This document shows positions 55,619-63,689 of a stretch of DNA of 64,000 bases, in pieces. The position numbers were made by a program, and so were the translations under genes. Position 1 is the first letter of the stretch; every line of letters starts with the position of its first letter. Under the pieces are notes generated by a model, which saw only the letters and a list, made by a program, of their open reading frames with translations, ran no database searches and was not told where the DNA came from. This stretch comes from Dyella silvae (GTDB lineage Bacteria; Pseudomonadota; Gammaproteobacteria; Xanthomonadales; Rhodanobacteraceae), in the NCBI RefSeq assembly GCF_026421305.1, contig NZ_JAPJBQ010000001.1, positions 852,213 to 916,212 of the forward strand. The letters run 5' to 3'.

Positions 55619-56896
55619 ATGCATAACCTGGAAGACACCAAGCTCGCCATCATTGGACTCGGCTATGTCGGCCTGCCGCTCGCGGTGGAATTTGGCAAGC
55701 ACTACGACACCATTGGTTTCGACATCCATCAAGGCCGCATCGACGAACTGCGTGCAGGCCGCGACAGCACACTGGAAGTCAGTCGCGATGAACTTGCGGA
55801 AGCAGGGAGCCTGCGCTTCAGCTCGCAGCTTGCCGACCTTGCCGATCGCAACGTCTATATCGTTACCGTGCCCACGCCCATCGATTCGGCCAAGCGCCCG
55901 GACCTCACGCCGCTGATTCGTGCCAGCGAAACGCTGGCCAAGGTGCTCAAGCCCGGCGACGTGGTGGTGTACGAATCCACCGTTTACCCGGGTTGCACCG
56001 AAGAAGTGTGCGTGCCGTTGCTCGAAAAAGGCTCGGGTCTGGTGTTCAACCGCGACTTCTTCGCCGGTTACAGCCCGGAGCGCATCAATCCCGGCGACAA
56101 GCAGCATCGCGTCACCAGCATTCTCAAGGTCACGTCCGGCTCTACGCCCGAAACGGCGGATTTCGTCGATCGCCTGTACGGCTCCATCATCACCGCCGGC
56201 ACGCACAAGGCCAGTTCGCTGAAAGTCGCCGAAGCCGCCAAGGTTATCGAGAACACCCAGCGCGACCTCAATATTGCGCTGGTCAATGATCTTTCCATTC
56301 TGTTCAACAAGCTGGGCATCGATACGCTTGAAGTACTGCAGGCCGCCGGCACCAAGTGGAACTTCCTGCCGTTTCGTCCGGGATTGGTCGGTGGCCACTG
56401 CATCAGCGTGGACCCCTATTACCTCACCCACAAAGCGCAGGAAGTCGGTCATCACCCGGACGTGATTCTCGCCGGCCGCCGCACCAATGACAGCATGGGT
56501 GGCTACGTTGCCAACGAAGTGATCCGGCTGATGGTGCGCAAGGGCATCAACCCGGTGCACGCGCGCGTGCTCGTGCTTGGCCTGGCCTTCAAGGAAAACT
56601 GCCCGGATCTGCGCAACACGCGCGTGGTGGATATCGTGCATGCATTGCGTGGGTACAACGCCGAGGTGGATGTGCATGACCCGTGGGTCAATGTGGCGGA
56701 AGCCGAACACGAGTACGCACTGACGCCGGTGGCGCAACCGCAGGTTGGCAGCTATGACGCCGTGATCATCGCCGTGGGGCATCGCCAGTTTGCCGCGCTG
56801 GGCGCCGAGGGCATCCGCGCGCTTGGCAAGCCGGCATCGGTGGTGTACGACGTAAAATATGTGCTGCCGCGCGACGCCGTCGACGGCAGGCTCTAA
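55619..56896 (+). CDS. tviB: UDP-N-acetyl-hexosamine 6-dehydrogenase (TviB/WbpO-like)
   Basis: This enzyme oxidises a UDP-N-acetylhexosamine to the uronic acid form for surface polysaccharide. The 425-residue protein has the N-terminal NAD loop GLGYVG (13-18), TVPTPID, YSPERINPGD, the catalytic C261 in the GGHCISVDPYYL motif, and a C-terminal UDP-binding domain with LGLAFKENCPDLRNTR. These features place it with TviB/WbpO/VipA rather than with Ugd, which is separately encoded at 21430. UDP-GlcNAc or UDP-GalNAc cannot be distinguished here. It heads a five-gene plus-strand run. Confidence 0.92.
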   Translation: MHNLEDTKLAIIGLGYVGLPLAVEFGKHYDTIGFDIHQGRIDELRAGRDSTLEVSRDELAEAGSLRFSSQLADLADRNVYIVTVPTPIDSAKRPDLTPLIRASETLAKVLKPGDVVVYESTVYPGCTEEVCVPLLEKGSGLVFNRDFFAGYSPERINPGDKQHRVTSILKVTSGSTPETADFVDRLYGSIITAGTHKASSLKVAEAAKVIENTQRDLNIALVNDLSILFNKLGIDTLEVLQAAGTKWNFLPFRPGLVGGHCISVDPYYLTHKAQEVGHHPDVILAGRRTNDSMGGYVANEVIRLMVRKGINPVHARVLVLGLAFKENCPDLRNTRVVDIVHALRGYNAEVDVHDPWVNVAEAEHEYALTPVAQPQVGSYDAVIIAVGHRQFAALGAEGIRALGKPASVVYDVKYVLPRDAVDGRL

Positions 56897-56907
56897 GGAA
56901 AAAACAG

Positions 56908-57918
56908 ATGAAAGTGTTGGTCACCGGCACCGCCGGATTCATTGGTTCCCATGTTGCCGAACGCCTGTTGGCTCGCGGCGACGAAGTGGTCGGGCTGGAC
57001 AACCTCAGCGATTACTACGACGTCACGCTGAAAAAGGCGCGACTGGCGCGTTTCGCGGATCGCCCGGGCTACACGCACGTCCATGCCGATCTCGCTGATC
57101 GCAGCGCCATGGAGCGCGCCTTTGCCGAGCATCGCCCGCAACGCGTCGTGCATCTGGCAGCGCAGGCCGGCGTGCGTTATGCCGCCGAGAACCCGCACGT
57201 GTACACCAGCAGCAACGTGACCGGCTTTCTGCATGTACTGGAAGGCTGCCGCCAGCACGGCGTGGAGCATCTGGTTTTCGCATCCACCAGTTCGGTCTAC
57301 GGCGCCAACACGGCCATGCCGTTCTCCGAACACAAATCGGCCGAACATCCGCTCACGCTGTACGCCGCCACCAAGAAAGCCAACGAGCAGATGGCGCACA
57401 GCTACGCGCATCTCTACGGCATTCCTTCTACCGGCCTGCGCTTTTTCACGGTGTACGGCCCGTGGGGTCGCCCGGACATGGCGCTGTTCCTGTTCACCCG
57501 CGCCATCCTCGCGGGCGAGCCCATCCGCGTGTTCAACCACGGCCGGCACAAGCGCAGCTTTACGTATGTGGATGACATCGTCGAAGGCGTGATCCGCACG
57601 CTCGACAAGGTGCCGTCGATCGATGCGAACTGGAACAGCAACATGCCCGATCCGGCGAACAGCGGCGTAGCGCCCTATCGCCTGTTCAACATCGGCAACG
57701 AGCGCCCGGTGGAATTGCTGCACTACATCGAAGTGCTGGAACACTGCCTTGGCCGCAAGGCCGTCATGGAATTGCTGCCCCTGCAGCCGGGCGACGTGCC
57801 GGATACCGAAGCGGATGTAACGGACCTGATACAGGCCGTTGGCTATAGGCCGCAGGTTTCGGTAGAAACCGGTGTCGCTAACTTTGTACGCTGGTACAGA
57901 GAGTACTACCGCGTGTGA
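56908..57918 (+). CDS. NAD-dependent nucleotide-sugar epimerase (UDP-glucuronate 4-epimerase-like)
   Basis: This is a 336-residue extended SDR enzyme with NAD loop GTAGFIGS (7-14), the FASTSSVYG segment, and the catalytic pair Y152 and K156 in the YAATKKANE motif. The stretches LDNLSDYYDV, RFFTVYGPWGRPDMA and FNHGRHKRSFTYVDDIVEGV are typical of the CapI/GAE group that acts on UDP-uronic acids. With the adjacent TviB-like dehydrogenase it probably makes an epimerised UDP-uronate. An AAGGA ribosome-binding site lies 8 bases upstream, and only 11 bases separate it from the dehydrogenase stop. Confidence 0.92.
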   Translation: MKVLVTGTAGFIGSHVAERLLARGDEVVGLDNLSDYYDVTLKKARLARFADRPGYTHVHADLADRSAMERAFAEHRPQRVVHLAAQAGVRYAAENPHVYTSSNVTGFLHVLEGCRQHGVEHLVFASTSSVYGANTAMPFSEHKSAEHPLTLYAATKKANEQMAHSYAHLYGIPSTGLRFFTVYGPWGRPDMALFLFTRAILAGEPIRVFNHGRHKRSFTYVDDIVEGVIRTLDKVPSIDANWNSNMPDPANSGVAPYRLFNIGNERPVELLHYIEVLEHCLGRKAVMELLPLQPGDVPDTEADVTDLIQAVGYRPQVSVETGVANFVRWYREYYRV

Positions 57919-57934
57919 TCGACCCGAGTCCGTA

Positions 57935-57968
57935 CGCGATCTCCGCATAGCCAGTGCCGGAGATCGCG
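57935..57968 (+). terminator. Hairpin after the epimerase gene
   Basis: An 11-bp perfect stem (57935-57945 with 57958-57968) with a 12-nt loop lies 16 bases after the epimerase stop. There is no T-run, so it may attenuate rather than end transcription into the GMC oxidoreductase gene. Confidence 0.45.
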
Positions 57969-58084
57969 AGCAGGCTCCACGTCCGCAGTCAGCCCGGAGC
58001 GGCTAACGGGAATGCCAAGGACCAGATCCACGAAACGACACGTCTCTTGCGTGGATCAATGGAGCAGGCACTTAGGGGGTTGGT

Positions 58085-59755
58085 GTGATCATCGACTACT
58101 TGAGCGGGACACATCCGTCGGATGTGGAAGTGGATCTGTGCATCGTCGGCGCAGGTGCTGCCGGCATCGCCATCGCACATGCTTTCATCGGCACACCGGT
58201 AAGCGTGTGTCTGGTTGAAAGTGGCGGATTGGCCGCTGAACATCGCAGTCAGGCGCTGTGCGAAGGCAGCGCCGCCGGTTGTGCGGAGTTTGATCCCGGC
58301 ACATCGCGCATGCGGGTGTTTGGCGGCAGCTGCAACTTGTGGGGTGGCGGCTGCATCCCGCTGAGTAGCGAAGACCTGAGCGCACGCGACTGGGTGCCGC
58401 ACAGCGGCTGGCCCATCAGCTACGCTGAGCTGGAGCCCTACTACGCGCGTGCCCGCTCGTTCTGCCAGCTTGGCGCCATGGCCTTCACCGAAGGCAGCTT
58501 CGCCGAGCCCACGCCACGGCCCCCCATCGCTTTCGACGACGACAAACTGGTCAATCAGTTGTTTGCGCGCAGCCCCATCCTGTTTGGCGATGCGTATCGG
58601 AAAGAACTGGATCAGGCACCCAATGTGCAGGTGCTGCTTCACGCCAACCTGCTCGAGCTGAAGGCGGTGCCCAACGGCAGCCACGTACACGAAGCGAGCA
58701 TCGGCTCACTGGGCGGGCATCGCGGCCGGATACGCGCCAGGCATTACGTGTTGGCCTGTGGCGGCATCGAAAATGCCCGCCTGCTGCTGTTGTCGAACAC
58801 CACCGTGCCGCAGGGATTGGGCAATCACCACGATGTGGTCGGCCGCTACTTTATGGATCATCCCAGCGGCACGCTGGGCCGCCTCACTGCCGACAAGCCG
58901 CATCACGTCACCCGCCCCTACGAGCGCCGCCGCGGCAAGGGCGCGCCATCTTTTCCCGAGATCGTGCTGTCGCCGCATTATCAGCGCACTCATCGCATGC
59001 TCAACGGCCGTGTCCATCCATTCGGTGTGGAGGGGCCGTTGCCACTCGGCATCCGGGCCTTGCGGGAGCTGCGCTCGGCACTGCGGAAAACCGCGCAGGA
59101 CGAGAACGCGCTGCTGGAGGCGCGCTTGTCCGACGCACTGCGCAATGCGCCGGCCGCCGAGGCCATCGGCGCACCGGACAGCCTCGGCCTGACGACGCTC
59201 AAGCTGGGCCTTGGCATCGGCGATATCGCCCGCGCCTTCGTGCACAAACTGGCTGACCGGCCCACCGTGGCCAGCAGCCATGTGGATCTCGTCGGATACT
59301 TCGAGCAGGCGCCTAATCCTGACAGCCGTATCACGCTGGGGCGCGAGACCGATGTACTGGGCCAGCGCAAGGTGCACGTGGACTGGCGACTTACCGAACT
59401 GGACCGTCACACCTACCGCAAGGCGGCCGCGCTGTTCGGCAACGAGCTGGCCCGCGCCAGCGGCGGACATGTTCACCTTGAGCCATGGCTGGCCGATCAC
59501 CACGCGGCCACGCCGCAGGTTCACGGCACGGCTCATCACATGGGCACTACGCGCATGTCGAACGATCCGCGCACGGGCGTGGTCAATCGCGACTGCAAAG
59601 TGCACGGCATGGATAACCTGCATATCGCCGGCAGCTCCGTATTTCCCACGGGAGGATGGGCGTTTCCGACTTTCACCATCGTGGCACTGAGCCTGCGCCT
59701 CGCCGATGAACTGCGCGGACGCCTCACCACATATGCACCCACAGGTCTGCTCTAG
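58085..59755 (+). CDS. GMC-family FAD-dependent oxidoreductase
   Basis: This 556-residue flavoenzyme has the N-terminal dinucleotide loop VGAGAAG (21-27) followed by a VESGG Glu that binds ribose, the SCNLWGGGCIPLS segment, and the GMC C-terminal domain with GTAHHMGTTRM, carrying the conserved active-site His, and HIAGSSVFPTGGWAFPTFTIVALSLRLAD. GMC enzymes oxidise alcohols, sugars or sterols; the substrate here is not known. The start is a GTG at 58085 with AGGGGG 5-6 bases upstream. There is no signal peptide. Its position between sugar-nucleotide genes and a PPTase suggests a role in modifying a polysaccharide or its acyl substituent. Confidence 0.9.
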   Translation: MIIDYLSGTHPSDVEVDLCIVGAGAAGIAIAHAFIGTPVSVCLVESGGLAAEHRSQALCEGSAAGCAEFDPGTSRMRVFGGSCNLWGGGCIPLSSEDLSARDWVPHSGWPISYAELEPYYARARSFCQLGAMAFTEGSFAEPTPRPPIAFDDDKLVNQLFARSPILFGDAYRKELDQAPNVQVLLHANLLELKAVPNGSHVHEASIGSLGGHRGRIRARHYVLACGGIENARLLLLSNTTVPQGLGNHHDVVGRYFMDHPSGTLGRLTADKPHHVTRPYERRRGKGAPSFPEIVLSPHYQRTHRMLNGRVHPFGVEGPLPLGIRALRELRSALRKTAQDENALLEARLSDALRNAPAAEAIGAPDSLGLTTLKLGLGIGDIARAFVHKLADRPTVASSHVDLVGYFEQAPNPDSRITLGRETDVLGQRKVHVDWRLTELDRHTYRKAAALFGNELARASGGHVHLEPWLADHHAATPQVHGTAHHMGTTRMSNDPRTGVVNRDCKVHGMDNLHIAGSSVFPTGGWAFPTFTIVALSLRLADELRGRLTTYAPTGLL

Positions 59756-59773
59756 GCTGCGGAGCCATTCTCC

Positions 59774-60547
59774 ATGCGCCATGAAACCACGCCGCAGCCT
59801 TTCGCACGCGAGGCGACAACAGCCTTGCAGGCGACCGGCTTCGTGCCGCCGGGCGACAACGAGGCGCGCATCATCCAGTTCGAAAGCGCACCGTGGTGGC
59901 CTTTATTCCAGCAGGCTGTTCAGCTACTTCCCGAACACGAGATCACGCGGGCGCATCGATTTCATCATGCGCGGGATCGCAACACCTACGCGATCGCCCA
60001 TGCGTTCTGGCGCGTCGCGCTCGGGCTGACGCTCAACTGTGCTGCGGATGCGGTTCCCCTGGGCAGGGGCACGCACGGCCAGCCCTTGCTGCCGGGCACG
60101 CCATTCGCCACCAGCCTCAGTCATAGCGGATCCCAGGTGGCCATCGCCATAGCGCGTGCGCAAACAGTGGGCGTCGATATCGAACAATTGCCACCCCGCG
60201 CATCCCTGCGCGAACTGATCGCCCTGTTGTGCACGCCTGCCGAAGCGCACGCACTGGAAGCCCTGCCCGACACAGCTCGCACACCGGCTCTGCTCGCGCT
60301 GTGGACACGCAAAGAAGCGTTGCTCAAGGCGTTCGGCATAGGTCTTCGGGTTGCGCCATCGACGATCGATGCGCCACTGGACTGCACCATCGAACCGCCC
60401 GCGGCCGCCGCCGATGCGCCCGCATGCCGCCTGCATCCACTGGAACTTTCGTCCTCGCTGACCGGCGCGCTCGCAGCACCGCCCTCCATCACGCACATCC
60501 AGATGCACACGTTGTTGTCCGCGCAAGCCGCACACCTCACAGCGTAA
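59774..60547 (+). CDS. 4'-phosphopantetheinyl transferase superfamily protein
   Basis: This 257-residue Sfp-type enzyme would transfer 4'-phosphopantetheine from CoA onto a serine of a carrier protein. The magnesium-binding and CoA motifs are intact: GVDIE with D135 and E137, and WTRKEALLKAFG with W177, K180 and E181, plus the N-terminal RFHHARDRNTYAIAH stretch. No carrier protein, polyketide synthase or NRPS gene lies in the window. It starts 18 bases after the GMC oxidoreductase stop and is probably co-transcribed with it, an unusual setting for a polysaccharide locus. Confidence 0.9.
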   Translation: MRHETTPQPFAREATTALQATGFVPPGDNEARIIQFESAPWWPLFQQAVQLLPEHEITRAHRFHHARDRNTYAIAHAFWRVALGLTLNCAADAVPLGRGTHGQPLLPGTPFATSLSHSGSQVAIAIARAQTVGVDIEQLPPRASLRELIALLCTPAEAHALEALPDTARTPALLALWTRKEALLKAFGIGLRVAPSTIDAPLDCTIEPPAAAADAPACRLHPLELSSSLTGALAAPPSITHIQMHTLLSAQAAHLTA

Positions 60548-60686
60548 GCGCAGGTGTTACATGCCTGAGACAGCCGAACGGTTTCCCCTCGCTCCCCCGT
60601 AAGTTGCATCGACTGCGCGAGCACCGCGCGGTAGCCTTTTCGACGCTAAACGGACATAGCTAAGTCTTAGGGGTAAAGGGGGTCGG

Positions 60687-62087
60687 ATGCTTCGTTTCCT
60701 GCGTCGCCAATCCGTACGATGGCTCGTCTTGCTCGGCCTATGCGAGCTTGCGCTGCTGGCTATTTCGCTGTGCCTGGCAACGTTTATTCGCTACGCGTAC
60801 AACGTGGAAGAGCTTGCCGAGTTCACCGTGCATTTGCCGGAGCGCGCCTTTGTGTTCGCGGGCATCATCGTCACGGGCATGGTGGCGATGGGCCAGTATC
60901 AGGCGCATATCCGCATGACCCGGTTCGGCCTGCTGGCAAGGCAGGCCGTCGCTTTCGTGTTGGGCGGCATTCTGCTGGTGGTGGGCTACTACGTGGTGCC
61001 GCAGGCCTACGTCGGACGCGGCGTGCTGGCCATCGCGCTCTCGCTTGGGTTCCTGCTGGTGTTCTGTCTTCGCCTGGTGTTTCTGCAATTGGTGGAAGTG
61101 GAGGCGTTGAAGCGCCGGGTGATCATTCTCGGCGCGGGTTCGCGCGCATCCCAGATCCACAACCAGATGCGCCGCCGCACCGACCGTCGCGGCTTCTGCG
61201 TTGTGGGCTACATCCCGCACGCCAGCGAAACCGTCGCCGTGCCTGACGATTATCTTGTGCGCACCGGGCTGGATTTACCTGCCCTGGTTCTGCGCGAACA
61301 GATCGATGAGATCGTGGTGGGCGTTGACGACCGCCGCGGTCACCTCCCGATGGACGATCTGCTCGAATGCCGGCAGATGGGCATCACCATCACCGACCTT
61401 ACCTCGTTCTTTGAACGCGAGTCCGGCCGATTGCAACTCACCATTCTGGATCCCTCCTGGCTGGTGTTCTCCAGCGGTTTCAATGCCACGCCGCTGCGCC
61501 AGTTGAGCAAACGCTGCTTCGACCTCGGCGCAGCCACCGTGCTGCTTCTGCTTTGCTGGCCGCTGATGCTGCTGGAAGCACTCGCCATACGCCTGGAATC
61601 GGGCCCTGGCCAACCCATCCTGTATCGGCAGGAGCGTGTGGGCGCACACGGTTGCACCTTCGAACTGCTCAAGTTCCGCAGCATGCGTACCGACGCCGAA
61701 CGCGATGGCATAGCCCGCTGGGCCGCGAAGAACGACGATCGCGTCACCCATGTCGGACGCATCAGCCGCAAGCTGCGCATCGATGAGCTGCCGCAGCTGT
61801 GGAATGTACTCAAGGGCGATATGAGTATCGTAGGTCCGCGCCCCGAACGTCCCCAGTTTGTCGCCAACCTGGCGTCTCAGATCCGCTACTACAGCCTGCG
61901 TCATTGCCTTAAGCCTGGCCTCGCCGGGTGGGCACAGCTCAGCTACCCCTACGGGGCAACCGTCGAAGAGGCGGCGGAAAAACTCAAGTACGACTTGTTC
62001 TATGTGAAAAACCACAACCTGCTGCTGGATCTATTGATCCTCATCCAGACGGTGGAAGTGGTGCTATTTGGCCGAGGCGCTCGCTAG
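60687..62087 (+). CDS. Undecaprenyl-phosphate sugar-1-phosphate transferase (TIGR03013/EpsB-like priming glycosyltransferase)
   Basis: This polyisoprenyl-phosphate hexose-1-phosphotransferase starts assembly of an exopolysaccharide repeat unit on the lipid carrier. The 466-residue protein has about four N-terminal membrane segments (15-125), a cytoplasmic CoA-binding-like Rossmann region (about 145-260, VIILGAGSRASQI), one further membrane segment (about 280-300) and the C-terminal bacterial sugar transferase domain with YRQERVG, KFRSMRTDAE, LRIDELPQLWNVLKGDMSIVGPRPERP. The N-terminal type resembles the exosortase-associated TIGR03013 group. AGGGGG lies 5 bases before the ATG. No Wzx, Wzy or export genes are present in the window. 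Confidence 0.93.
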   Translation: MLRFLRRQSVRWLVLLGLCELALLAISLCLATFIRYAYNVEELAEFTVHLPERAFVFAGIIVTGMVAMGQYQAHIRMTRFGLLARQAVAFVLGGILLVVGYYVVPQAYVGRGVLAIALSLGFLLVFCLRLVFLQLVEVEALKRRVIILGAGSRASQIHNQMRRRTDRRGFCVVGYIPHASETVAVPDDYLVRTGLDLPALVLREQIDEIVVGVDDRRGHLPMDDLLECRQMGITITDLTSFFERESGRLQLTILDPSWLVFSSGFNATPLRQLSKRCFDLGAATVLLLLCWPLMLLEALAIRLESGPGQPILYRQERVGAHGCTFELLKFRSMRTDAERDGIARWAAKNDDRVTHVGRISRKLRIDELPQLWNVLKGDMSIVGPRPERPQFVANLASQIRYYSLRHCLKPGLAGWAQLSYPYGATVEEAAEKLKYDLFYVKNHNLLLDLLILIQTVEVVLFGRGAR

Positions 62088-62322
62088 GGTCGCGATGCTC
62101 AGTTCCTGGTGTCCAGCCTCGGGCGTTGTCGAGTTCAACGTGCGGGTGGGGGGCCCAAACGACATGAAACCGCGAACCATACTTATCGACCCGATGGCCA
62201 TCCGCTGGGCGGCCTCAGACGTAACCGCTATCCCGGTTATCGCCATGGATGTTTACTGGATCTCTCTCTACAGCCGGCATTTTGCCCACCCTGGCGGGCA
62301 TGGCGGTCAGCACACCCGGCCT

Positions 62323-62748
62323 CTATGCCTGGGTGTCGCTGGAGGCATTGGAAGGCTCGGGCACCGGCGCTTCATTGATGTACTGCCACGCCAGCGCCAC
62401 GATCACCACCAGCAATACGAACACGAGCACCGCGCGCCACTTTCTGGTCGTTCGTGGCGCTGCCGGCGCCTGGAACACCGGTGCGCTGGCCTCCGGTACC
62501 GAGAAACGCACTTGTGGCATGGCGCCTGGAAGGCGACCGTGTTCGCGCTGAAACACCATGGCCGCGTCGTACTGCGAGATAAGCCGCTGCAAACGTGCCG
62601 CTGTTGCCGGGTCGGACGTGCCGCCCTGACGATCGGGATGCATGCGTGCCACCTGCCGCCGGTAGGCCTGCTTGAAGACAGGCAGCGAACAGCCTGGGCG
62701 CAGGCCGAGCGTCCGGTACATATCGAGAAAGTCAGTCTCGTTAGCCAA
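62323..62748 (-). CDS. Membrane-anchored J-domain protein
   Basis: This 141-residue protein has an N-terminal J-domain (about 5-65) with the essential HPD motif (MHPDRQGG) and a C-terminal membrane segment (about 106-123), so it is tail-anchored with the J-domain in the cytoplasm. It would recruit and stimulate an Hsp70 at the inner membrane. The start is a TTG at 62748 with a GGAGGGGG site upstream; the nearest ATG (62721) would remove part of the J-domain. It converges with the priming transferase gene. A 235-base gap follows with no recognised gene. Confidence 0.85.
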   Translation of the reverse strand: MANETDFLDMYRTLGLRPGCSLPVFKQAYRRQVARMHPDRQGGTSDPATAARLQRLISQYDAAMVFQREHGRLPGAMPQVRFSVPEASAPVFQAPAAPRTTRKWRAVLVFVLLVVIVALAWQYINEAPVPEPSNASSDTQA

Positions 62749-62882
62749 GCCGGTCCCCCTCCGGGTGGCACTGCATTGAACGCCTGTTCGATACCTTCAG
62801 CGTGGCGAACCGCGCATCGACGCCAGGCGGCGAGAATTGTGGGCACAGCATGATGCCATTCGCAATATCGGCCATCCGTACG

Positions 62883-63689
62883 ATGACGGACTATGCCATG
62901 CCGCATGGCCTGCGCCGCGGCTGCGCTCGCCGCTGGCATGCCACGGTCGTTGCGCTGCTACTGGCCTGCCCCGCGCTCACCACGGCACAGGGCGCAGCGC
63001 CTCGCGCCACCGATGTACCCAACGCACCTCCGCAGAATGCACCGCTGCTCGGCGCACACACCCTGCTGTCCCATTCCGAAGGCGAAGGCGTATCGCCCGC
63101 CGTCACCGCCCCCATCGAAACGCAGCCTGCGGGAAGCACCTTCATCGTGCTCAACGGCGGCTACGCCAAGAACGGGAACGGCCCCGTCGACAATTACGCC
63201 AATCGCTGGAAGCGCGTGGGGAGCCGAGTGGTTTTCAATGGCTACGGCGGCGCCTTTGATGTCACTGCCTATGTGGCTGTGGCCGGCAAAGGCGGTTCGG
63301 GACACAGCGTACGCATCGACAAATCCGGCTATCCGGAAGGTGAAATCACCGTACCCTTCATTGAAGTGCGCAACGCCGGCGTGCTCAAGGACATGGCGCA
63401 GAACTACCCCGCGCCAGCGCTCGTCATGACCAGCGGCGAAGTCACCACCACTGGCCCTGCCACCCTGGTCGCCGTGTGGTGGGGCGATGGCGGCGTCAAG
63501 ACGATGACCACCCGCCCGGACAGTGGCTTCCAGATGATCGACAGTTATCTGCTGCTACCAGACAACAGCGGCGTGCAATGCGCTGTTGCCTATAGGCAGG
63601 TGGCGTCGGCTGGTACGTATCACGTGAGCTGGGTGGGGTCGCCGATGCAGGGGGCGATTCTTTGGTTGTTTGCGTTTCAGGCGGAGTGA
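62883..63689 (+). CDS. Predicted secreted protein of unknown function
   Basis: I do not recognise a family. The product of about 268 residues has a basic N-terminus (HGLRRGCARRWHA), a hydrophobic signal core (TVVALLLACPAL) and a likely cleavage after TTAQG-A. The mature part is a beta-rich domain of about 240 residues with Gly/Asn/Thr-rich stretches (LNGGYAKNGNGPVDNYANRW, FNGYGGAFDVTAYVAVAG, VAVWWGDGG) and an aromatic end. It could be a carbohydrate-binding or extracellular jelly-roll protein. Starts at 62850, 62883 and 62898 are all possible; none has a clear ribosome-binding site. It lies near the polysaccharide genes but is separated from them by the J-protein. Confidence 0.7.
   Translation: MTDYAMPHGLRRGCARRWHATVVALLLACPALTTAQGAAPRATDVPNAPPQNAPLLGAHTLLSHSEGEGVSPAVTAPIETQPAGSTFIVLNGGYAKNGNGPVDNYANRWKRVGSRVVFNGYGGAFDVTAYVAVAGKGGSGHSVRIDKSGYPEGEITVPFIEVRNAGVLKDMAQNYPAPALVMTSGEVTTTGPATLVAVWWGDGGVKTMTTRPDSGFQMIDSYLLLPDNSGVQCAVAYRQVASAGTYHVSWVGSPMQGAILWLFAFQAE

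Noticed and set aside
62068..62853. Plus-strand frame over the J-domain gene
   Set aside because: The minus strand encodes a J-domain with HPD motif and membrane anchor; the plus frame has no features.
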